From Peribacillus asahii (GTDB taxonomy: Bacteria > Bacillota > Bacilli > Bacillales > DSM-1321): 64,000 nucleotides of DNA. The position numbers and the translations under genes are program-made. The stretch covers positions 226,001-290,000 of the forward strand of contig NZ_QWVS01000013.1 of assembly GCF_003570725.1 (NCBI RefSeq), read 5' to 3'. The notes beneath the pieces are model-generated. The model did no database searches, was not told the DNA's origin, and saw nothing but the letters and a program-made list of their open reading frames with translations. Below are positions 57,789-64,000 of the stretch, in pieces (the first letter of the stretch is position 1; each line of letters opens with the position of its first letter).

Positions 57789-59393
57789 CTAGTCTTCTTC
57801 TATCCAGCTTCTTAATAATTTTGCAAAATCTTCTGGTTTTTCTTTTGCCATTTTCTCCAGCTGCTTGCGTTTGATAGAAGCTTCGGAATCTTGTTCTTCA
57901 GGTAAATCTGGTATTTCATAAACTGCTTCTTCCAACAATTCTTCTTCTTCGTCTTCCTCTGCTGCCTGTTGTTTTCTTGAACGAATATATAAAACAAGCA
58001 GAACGATAATAGCAAGCAATAATACTGCGCCAACAACATAAGCCCATAATGGTAACGTTGAACTTTCTTGAGCATTCGTTACGTCCACTTTTCCATTAAA
58101 CGGTTGAACAGAAATAGCAATTTTCTCTTCAATTTCCGCATCTGTTAACGCTTCTCCATTCTCACCTTTAGCTACCGTTGTACGAATAATCGTTCCAAGA
58201 ATTTTTGTAATATCATCGATGCTATCTTGTGAAAGAGAGGTGGGATCATCCGGTGTAGGCGGCTCTACCATCACTTGAACGCCTAGGTCCTGTACTTTAT
58301 ACGGGCTTTCTACTATTTCCTTTTTAATCCGGTTTACTTCATTATTAATTGTTTCCTCTACTTTCTCATAATCCCCATTGCCATTTGTTCCACCTTGCAC
58401 ATATGCGCCTAATGAATCCGCTGTATCCTCACCTTGCGGAATTCCACCTGCTGCTGCCGCACCATCACCTGTATAGGTTTCATTAATTCTCTGGGCAGAG
58501 ATTGCAATCCCTTCCATATTTTCCTCATCAACAGGAGCAACTAAATTTTCTTCACGATTTTCTTGAGTAAAATCAATATCCGTAGAAACTGATACAACTA
58601 CTTTATCTCTTCCCATTAATGTTCCAAGCATATTTTGCACTTGTCTCTGAACATCTCGTTCAATTTCTTTTTTGATTTCTTGTTGTGAAGCAAATTTAGT
58701 TCCTACAGAATTATTTTCATCTTCTAAGTCAAAATACTCAAAGTTTTGGTTCATAATGACGATATTATTAGTAGGAAGGTTTGGAACACTTTTTGACACT
58801 AAATGATAGAGAGCATTAATTTGATTTTCTTCAAATTTATAACCTGGCTTTGTTGTTAACACAACGGATGCAGATGCCTCTTCATTCGTATCACTAACAA
58901 AAACACCTTGTTCCGGCAATGTAATCATTACACTAGCATCTTGAACACCATCGATTTTCTTAATAAGACCAGCAATTTCTGATTGCATTGCATCTAGCTT
59001 TACAACATTAAACTCATTTTCTGTCATTCCAATTCCAGCATTTTCACCAAAAAAAGAATAATCAATATTTCCTGAACTTGGAATACCTTCAGCAGCTAAT
59101 TCTACTTTTAAGGTATCTACACTTTCTTCTGGAACACTAATCGTTGTTCCATCGTTCGAAATTGCATTTTCAATACCTTTGCTATCTAAGTTCTCTTTAA
59201 TTGAACCCGTCTCTGAAGGAGTCAAATTAGAATATAAAGGAACAAGAGTAGTGCGTGTAGCTAAAATCGAAGCAACAACGATGAGGATAACTAGTAAAAC
59301 TGCTGCACTAATACCAATAATTTTTTGTTTTTTTGTACGAGTACTCCAGTATCCCGTTATTTTCTCTTTTATTCTCACTAATGAATCATTCAT
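57789..59393 (-). CDS. fliF: Flagellar MS-ring protein FliF
   Basis: Forms the membrane ring on which the export gate and rotor assemble. The 534-residue protein has membrane helices at about 24-44 and 448-470, the large periplasm-side ring-building domains between them, and an acidic cytoplasmic tail ending FAKLLRSWIEED that binds FliG. Length is normal. Confidence 0.97.
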   Translation of the reverse strand: MNDSLVRIKEKITGYWSTRTKKQKIIGISAAVLLVILIVVASILATRTTLVPLYSNLTPSETGSIKENLDSKGIENAISNDGTTISVPEESVDTLKVELAAEGIPSSGNIDYSFFGENAGIGMTENEFNVVKLDAMQSEIAGLIKKIDGVQDASVMITLPEQGVFVSDTNEEASASVVLTTKPGYKFEENQINALYHLVSKSVPNLPTNNIVIMNQNFEYFDLEDENNSVGTKFASQQEIKKEIERDVQRQVQNMLGTLMGRDKVVVSVSTDIDFTQENREENLVAPVDEENMEGIAISAQRINETYTGDGAAAAGGIPQGEDTADSLGAYVQGGTNGNGDYEKVEETINNEVNRIKKEIVESPYKVQDLGVQVMVEPPTPDDPTSLSQDSIDDITKILGTIIRTTVAKGENGEALTDAEIEEKIAISVQPFNGKVDVTNAQESSTLPLWAYVVGAVLLLAIIVLLVLYIRSRKQQAAEEDEEEELLEEAVYEIPDLPEEQDSEASIKRKQLEKMAKEKPEDFAKLLRSWIEED

Positions 59394-59490
59394 TTTAATC
59401 CCCCGGTTAGTCTAATTAAATGTATGAAAGGAGGTTTACATTTTCATTCCTCCTAGCACTATATTTTAAAATGAGGTTTTAAAATGAACG

Positions 59491-59799
59491 TTAAATATTC
59501 ATTCTCATAATTTCCTGATACGCTTCAACAACTTTATTACGAATCTCTAATGTTGCTGATAATGAAATGCTTGCTTTTTGTGATGCAATCATTACGCTAT
59601 GTAAGTCTACGTTTTCTCCATTCGCCATTTTATTCGTTAACGAATCAGAATAAAGTTGTGCTTCATTCACTTGATTAATTGATTCCTTCAACGCTGCTCC
59701 AAAAGATTGCTGCGCTTCAAATGGTGTTGTTTTCTTTATATTAGTCACTTCTTGCAAATTGGCCACGTTATTGGCAGCAGAAAGAGTAAGTCCTGCCAT
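59491..59799 (-). CDS. fliE: Flagellar hook-basal body protein FliE
   Basis: Joins the MS ring to the proximal rod. The 102-residue protein has the family C-terminal half (VDLHSVMIASQKASISLSAT, then RNKVVEAYQEIMRM). A 97-base gap separates it from fliF. Confidence 0.94.
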   Translation of the reverse strand: MAGLTLSAANNVANLQEVTNIKKTTPFEAQQSFGAALKESINQVNEAQLYSDSLTNKMANGENVDLHSVMIASQKASISLSATLEIRNKVVEAYQEIMRMNI

Positions 59800-59820
59800 T
59801 GTGTCATCCCCCTATTCTAT

Positions 59821-60279
59821 TTATTTCCCTATTTCTAGTGCTTTCATCATCATCCCTTTTGAGGCGTTCAACACTGTTACATTCGCTTCATACGAGCGTG
59901 TAGCACTCATTAAATCTACCATTTCCCTAAGAGGATCTACGTTTGGCATTTCCACATATCCTTCTGCATTTGCATCCGGGTGTTCTGGGTTATATACAAG
60001 CTTAAAAGGCGTTGCCTCATCTTCGACAATTTTAGTCACCTGCACACCAGCTCCCACACCCTTCGATTGTCCCATGGCTGTATGTAAAAAGTTTGAGAAG
60101 CTTTCATTCTCTGTACTTTGAAGAACTACCGCTTTTCTACTATATGGTTTCCATTCACCATCAACATACTGTGATCTAGTCGTTTCAGCATTCGCCATAT
60201 TAGAAGAAATGACATCCATTCTCAAGCGCTGACTAGTAAGAGCAGAGGCTGTTGTGTTTATGCTGTGAAACATACTCAT
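59821..60279 (-). CDS. flgC: Flagellar proximal rod protein FlgC
   Basis: A 152-residue rod subunit with the N-terminal motif SINTTASALTSQRLRMDVI then SSNMANAETTRS, the YVEMPNVDPLREMVDLM signature, and the C-terminal helix YEANVTVLNASKGMM. The start codon overlaps the flgB stop by one base. Confidence 0.96.
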   Translation of the reverse strand: MSMFHSINTTASALTSQRLRMDVISSNMANAETTRSQYVDGEWKPYSRKAVVLQSTENESFSNFLHTAMGQSKGVGAGVQVTKIVEDEATPFKLVYNPEHPDANAEGYVEMPNVDPLREMVDLMSATRSYEANVTVLNASKGMMMKALEIGK

Positions 60280-60668
60280 TATTTACCACCCCTGATTACA
60301 TTTTGTAATGAACTAAATTTTCCGCTTAGTCGCTCTGTTACTGCATTATAATAAATTTGATTTGTCGCTAAAGCAGTCATTTCTTTATCAATATCAACAC
60401 TGTTACCATTATTGTTATACGTTACATTTTGCTGTGTCACAATCGCTGAGCCATTGATTTTTGTACTAAACTTAAGATGCCTTTGATCCGTACGGTAGCT
60501 GTCCATAGAGGCCTGCAACGCTTCTTTAAAAGAACTGGTCGTCACATTCTTCGCCTTATAGTTAGGTGTATCTACATTAGCAATGTTTTGCGAAATAACT
60601 TTCTGCCTCATACTTGAATAGTCTAAAGCATTTTCAAGATCCCTAAAGGTATTTGAAAATAATTCCAT
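60279..60668 (-). CDS. flgB: Flagellar proximal rod protein FlgB
   Basis: The first gene of the fla/che operon. The 129-residue rod protein has LENALDYSSMRQKVISQNIA then NVDTPNYKAK, and the C-terminal VDIDKEMTALATNQIYYNA. The ATG at 60668 has AGGTGGAG six bases upstream; the GTG at 60680 lies inside that site. Confidence 0.96.
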   Translation of the reverse strand: MELFSNTFRDLENALDYSSMRQKVISQNIANVDTPNYKAKNVTTSSFKEALQASMDSYRTDQRHLKFSTKINGSAIVTQQNVTYNNNGNSVDIDKEMTALATNQIYYNAVTERLSGKFSSLQNVIRGGK

Positions 60669-61571
60669 ATTATTCTCCACCTCTTTCTTATGGCAATTAT
60701 ATTTTACTTTTGTATTATATCGACCATCTTCTCAGTAATTATTGTAAGACTAATCCGCAAATAAATCATCGAATTTTCACGGAACTAAAGCACTATTTTG
60801 TCGAGACCCTGCTCCTCAAATCCCAAAAAATGATTTTTTGTTACATATTTCGACAAATAATCCAGTTATTCTGAAAGCACATCTCTAATAATAGAAGAAA
60901 ATCACTCTATGCGCCTGTTACTTTAGAACTATTTTCTTAGTGGAAATAATTGCTTCTTCCCTTTTAACTCATTTCAAAATAACTTCTTTTAAAAATAATG
61001 GTTAAGAATCTATAGCTATTAACAATTATACCGTATATTGGATTCAAAAATTATTAAGATTTTTCATACTTTTAAACATTAATACCTATACCAACTAGAA
61101 ATATCCACCTATTTTCGATAAAAATTGACAAATATCTACATTTACCACGACTATCGACCGTCTTCTTCAATCTTACATATCCCGCACATTATATAAAGCA
61201 TTTCTACTATTGTAGTAGTTATAATAATATAATTAAAATGATAAAAATCACACTTACGTAACTTTTCCCCCTATTTCCCACAAAAACGTCACACTAATGT
61301 AACAAACTGTTCTCCATTATAACTTTTTACCTAACACTTAACAGAAAAATCAAGACGCCGATCTCAAACTTATGAGGAAATAAGAAATATAGACAGGGAA
61401 TAAATAATCTACTGTACCTCTATAACCAGCTTAGCCTCTCGAGGCCATATGCTGTCAAAACTGGACCGCCACCCGCTTTCGGAGAAAATCCCCACTAAAT
61501 TGTTTTTTTAACATCAAAAAAAGAGCCTTGTAATACCCTTACTTAGGACATTACAAGACCCTATTCTTCTA
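60669..61571 (-). other. codY-flgB spacer, about 900 bases, fla/che promoter region
   Basis: No gene is visible and all frames are broken by stops. It is strongly AT-rich apart from a GC-richer patch at about 61430-61495. Several TATAAT-like boxes occur on the minus strand (near 61027, 60720 and 60700), none with a good -35. A GTCGATAG (61158-61151) resembles a sigma-D -10 without a matching -35. A sequence starting AATTTTC at 60772 partly resembles a CodY box. In B. subtilis this spacer carries the sigma-A and sigma-D promoters of fla/che, so the operon promoter must lie here, but I cannot fix it. Confidence 0.55.
61516..61557 (-). terminator. Rho-independent terminator after codY
   Basis: An 8-base-pair stem (CTTGTAAT with ATTACAAG), extended inside by CCT/AGG pairing, followed on the minus strand by GCTCTTTTTTT. 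It lies 14 bases past the codY stop. Confidence 0.88.
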
Positions 61572-62351
61572 TTAACTATTTTTTAATTTCTCTAATTCAA
61601 ATAAAAATTTATCATTCAATACTTTAATATATGTCCCTTTCATACCTAAAGAGCGAGATTCAATAACCCCAGCGCTTTCTAACTTACGAAGAGCATTTAC
61701 AATAACGGAACGTGTAATGCCGACACGGTCAGCAATTTTAGATGCTACTAACAGCCCTTCATTCCCTTTTAATTCTTCAAAAATATGCTCAATTGCTTCT
61801 AATTCACTATAGGATAGTGAAGAGATTGCCATTTGTACGACCGCTTTACTGCGAGCCTCTTCTTCAATTTCTTCTGCTTTTTCACGCAAAATTTCCATTC
61901 CTACTACCGTTGCACCATATTCCGCTAAAATTAAATCATCATCTTCAAATTTTTCTTCTAAACGAGCTAGAACTAATGTACCTAAACGCTCACCACCACC
62001 GATAATCGGCACAATCGTTGTTAATCCATTAGCGAAGAGGTCTTTATTTTCAATCGGGAAAACTGTATACTCACTATCCATAGTCAAATTAGGAGAAGTT
62101 TCTTGTATATTAAATAAACTCTTCGTATATTGTTCAGGGAATTGTCTCTCTTCATACATTTTTATTAAGCGTTCATTTTCAATTTTTTGACTAATAGAAA
62201 TACCTAGTAATTTTCCTCGACGACTTACAACGAATACATTCGCGTCAATCACTTCACTTAAACTGTCGGCCATTTCTTTAAAATTCACAGGTTTACCAGC
62301 TGCTTTTTGGAGCATTGCATTAATTTTTCTTGTTTTACTTAATAAGTTCAT
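61572..62351 (-). CDS. codY: GTP- and branched-chain amino acid-sensing regulator CodY
   Basis: A global repressor of post-exponential genes that senses GTP and isoleucine/valine/leucine. The 259-residue protein has an N-terminal GAF ligand-binding domain ([25 protein letters not shown]) and a C-terminal winged helix ([20 protein letters not shown]). The ATG at 62351 follows GGGAGGAAC; the 62369 start is unlikely. It closes the hslV-hslU-codY operon. In B. subtilis CodY represses the adjacent fla/che promoter. Confidence 0.97.
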   Translation of the reverse strand: MNLLSKTRKINAMLQKAAGKPVNFKEMADSLSEVIDANVFVVSRRGKLLGISISQKIENERLIKMYEERQFPEQYTKSLFNIQETSPNLTMDSEYTVFPIENKDLFANGLTTIVPIIGGGERLGTLVLARLEEKFEDDDLILAEYGATVVGMEILREKAEEIEEEARSKAVVQMAISSLSYSELEAIEHIFEELKGNEGLLVASKIADRVGITRSVIVNALRKLESAGVIESRSLGMKGTYIKVLNDKFLFELEKLKNS

Positions 62352-62395
62352 CTTTATTGTTCCTCCCAATAGTGCCTATCCATCTAAATCATTAA

Positions 62396-63802
62396 CTATA
62401 AAATAAATTGACTCAAGTCTTTATTACGCGCAATAGAGCCTAACTTCTCTTCCACATATTGCGGTGTTATCATAATCTTCTCAAGAGTAATCTCCGGTGC
62501 TTCAAACGACAAATCTTCTAATAAACGTTCCATGATTGTATGAAGACGTCTCGCCCCGATATTATCCGTATTTTGATTGACTTCAAACGCTACTTCCGCA
62601 ATCTTACCAATAGCATCGTCAGAAAATTCAATTTGTATACCTTCTGTTTCCAATAATGCTATATACTGTTTTAACAAAGCATTATCTGGCTCATGTAAAA
62701 TCCGTACAAAATCATCCACCGTTAGTTTCTGTAACTCAACACGAATTGGAAATCTTCCTTGTAATTCCGGAATTAAATCAGAAGGTTTAGCCATATGAAA
62801 CGCCCCGGCCGCAATAAATAACACATGATCTGTCTTAACAGATCCATATTTCGTTACAACAGTTGATCCTTCTACAATCGGTAAAATATCCCGTTGAACC
62901 CCTTCACGAGAAACATCAGCTGAAGATGAACCGGACTGTTTGCTTGCAATTTTATCAATTTCATCAATAAAAATAATTCCAGTTTGCTCCGCGCGTCTCA
63001 CAGCATCTTGTGTCACTTCGTCCATATCGATAAGCTTTGCCGCTTCTTCATTTACTAAAACACCGCGCGCCTCACTTACCTTCAGCTTACGCTTTTTCTT
63101 CTTCTTCGGCATTAGTCCGCCTAGAACATCTTGCATATTCATACCCATCTGTTCCATGCCCGAACCTTGTAATAAATCAAACATCGATGCTTGTTGTTCT
63201 TCAACCTCTACCGTAATAATTTCGTTTTCTAGTTCACCTTTGGCTAAGCGGTCCGCAATCAGTTTGCGCTTTTGTTGCAAGCTTACATCCTCAGAATGAG
63301 ATTCAACCGTTTCTTCTTGCACATGGCTTCCACCAAACAATGCTTCTAATGGATTTTTAAAATTGTTCTGCTTTTTTGTTGATGGAACAAGCAATTCAAT
63401 TAAACGGCGATTAGCTTGTTCTTCCGCTCGTTCTTTGACGCTCACCATCTTTTCTTCTTTCACAAGACGGACGGATGTCTCCACTAAATCTCGAACCATC
63501 GACTCCACATCACGGCCGACATAACCGACTTCCGTAAATTTTGTAGCCTCAATTTTAATAAAAGGAGCTCCAACAAGCTTCGCCATTCGGCGAGCAATTT
63601 CCGTTTTCCCAACACCAGTCGGTCCAATCATTAAAATATTTTTCGGAACGACTTCATCACGTAACTGATCAGATAACAGACTTCTACGATAACGATTGCG
63701 AAGGGCAACAGCTACAGCGCGCTTTGCCTCTTTTTGACCTACAATATATTGATCCAATTTCTCAACAATTTGTCTCGGTGTTAAAGCAGCTTTTTTTGCC
63801 AT
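62396..63802 (-). CDS. hslU: ATP-dependent protease ATPase subunit HslU (ClpY)
   Basis: The AAA+ unfoldase that feeds proteins to HslV. The 468-residue protein has Walker [10 protein letters not shown] (60-68), the sensor-like [13 protein letters not shown] pore segment with the GYVG loop, an intermediate domain (about 140-240), Walker [12 protein letters not shown], and the C-terminal tail ending LSQFIL that activates HslV. A GGAGGAG site precedes the ATG, shortly after the hslV stop. Confidence 0.97.
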   Translation of the reverse strand: MAKKAALTPRQIVEKLDQYIVGQKEAKRAVAVALRNRYRRSLLSDQLRDEVVPKNILMIGPTGVGKTEIARRMAKLVGAPFIKIEATKFTEVGYVGRDVESMVRDLVETSVRLVKEEKMVSVKERAEEQANRRLIELLVPSTKKQNNFKNPLEALFGGSHVQEETVESHSEDVSLQQKRKLIADRLAKGELENEIITVEVEEQQASMFDLLQGSGMEQMGMNMQDVLGGLMPKKKKKRKLKVSEARGVLVNEEAAKLIDMDEVTQDAVRRAEQTGIIFIDEIDKIASKQSGSSSADVSREGVQRDILPIVEGSTVVTKYGSVKTDHVLFIAAGAFHMAKPSDLIPELQGRFPIRVELQKLTVDDFVRILHEPDNALLKQYIALLETEGIQIEFSDDAIGKIAEVAFEVNQNTDNIGARRLHTIMERLLEDLSFEAPEITLEKIMITPQYVEEKLGSIARNKDLSQFIL

Positions 63803-63817
63803 TTTTGCGCTCCTCCT

Positions 63818-64000
63818 TTACAGCTCTTCTACAATAATATTTGAATTCGTAAACACACAGATTTCAGCTGCAATGTTTAATGCAGACTCTGCAATGTCTC
63901 TCGCCGATAACTGCTCAGCGGAAAACCGCTTTAAAGCTCGACCTGCAGCCAGAGCATAATTACCGCCAGAACCAATCGCTAAAATTCCATCATCTGGTTC
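63818..64000 (-). CDS. hslV: ATP-dependent protease catalytic subunit HslV (ClpQ), C-terminal part
   Basis: Only the last 60 codons lie in the window. They encode [41 protein letters not shown] and the terminal NSNIIVEEL. This is the conserved C-terminal half of the proteasome-like HslV peptidase. The catalytic N-terminus is outside. It ends 15 bases before the hslU start. Confidence 0.93.
   Translation of the reverse strand, partial: EPDDGILAIGSGGNYALAAGRALKRFSAEQLSARDIAESALNIAAEICVFTNSNIIVEEL

Noticed and set aside
60700-60725. TATAAT boxes just before flgB as the fla/che sigma-A promoter
   Set aside because: Neither box has an acceptable -35 at 16-18 bases, so in such AT-rich sequence they are not strong enough to report as a promoter.
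61201-61216. CTACTATTGTAGTAG hairpin in the codY-flgB spacer as a terminator
   Set aside because: The codY terminator is already present closer to codY, and this short AT-rich stem has no T tract on the minus strand.
1-64000. CRISPR array, tRNA or rRNA genes, prophage or intact insertion sequence
   Set aside because: I saw no regularly spaced repeats, no rRNA or tRNA-like sequence, and no transposase, integrase or phage genes; gene order is that of the conserved Bacillus core.

Overview
The window is a moderately AT-rich stretch of a low-GC Gram-positive, endospore-forming, motile bacterium, almost certainly a member of Bacillaceae. This rests on gene content and order: dipicolinate synthase (dpaA-dpaB) and YlmC/YmxH for spores, the Gram-positive replicase PolC, CodY beside hslVU, and a complete fla/che operon in the order known from Bacillus subtilis. 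Every convincing gene lies on the minus strand, so transcription runs from high to low coordinates. I see no rRNA, tRNA, CRISPR array, prophage or intact insertion sequence. The genus cannot be fixed from what is here.

Right end (about 61.5-64 kb): the end of hslV, then hslU and codY, closed by a terminator. A roughly 900-base AT-rich spacer follows, and then the fla/che operon (about 60.7-31.2 kb): flgB, flgC, fliE, fliF, fliG, fliH, fliI, fliJ, ylxF, fliK, flgD, flgE, swrD, fliL, fliM, fliY, cheY, fliO, fliP, fliQ, fliR, flhB, flhA, flhF, flhG, cheB, cheA, cheW, cheC, cheD, sigD and a swrB-like gene. Many neighbours overlap by a few bases, which fits one long transcript. The products build the basal body, rotor and switch, export gate and ATPase, rod and hook, a CheA/B/W/C/D/Y chemotaxis core, and sigma-D, which should switch on the late flagellin-type genes located elsewhere.

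Middle (about 31-21 kb): rpsB-tsf-pyrH-frr, then uppS-cdsA-dxr-rseP and proS. These cover translation, UMP supply, ribosome recycling, isoprenoid and undecaprenyl synthesis, phospholipid precursor synthesis and intramembrane proteolysis. Next come polC (about 21-16.7 kb) and the rimP-nusA-ylxR-ylxQ-infB-ylxP-rbfA operon, then truB, ribF, rpsO and pnp.

Left end (about 6.6-0 kb): a ylxY-like deacetylase-fold protein, the M16 peptidase mlpA, ymxH, dpaA-dpaB, asd and the start of dapG. This set links the aspartate/diaminopimelate pathway to dipicolinate for the spore core.

The region is conserved core genome and I found no convincing new multi-gene system. The features most worth a second look are a FliK hook-length ruler of about 909 residues carrying four degenerate tandem repeats, a long FlgE next to it, a structured element of about 108 bases with perfect 11-base ends between frr and uppS, a GC-richer patch in the codY-flgB spacer, and a hairpin between the apparent rimP-nusA promoter and its first gene.
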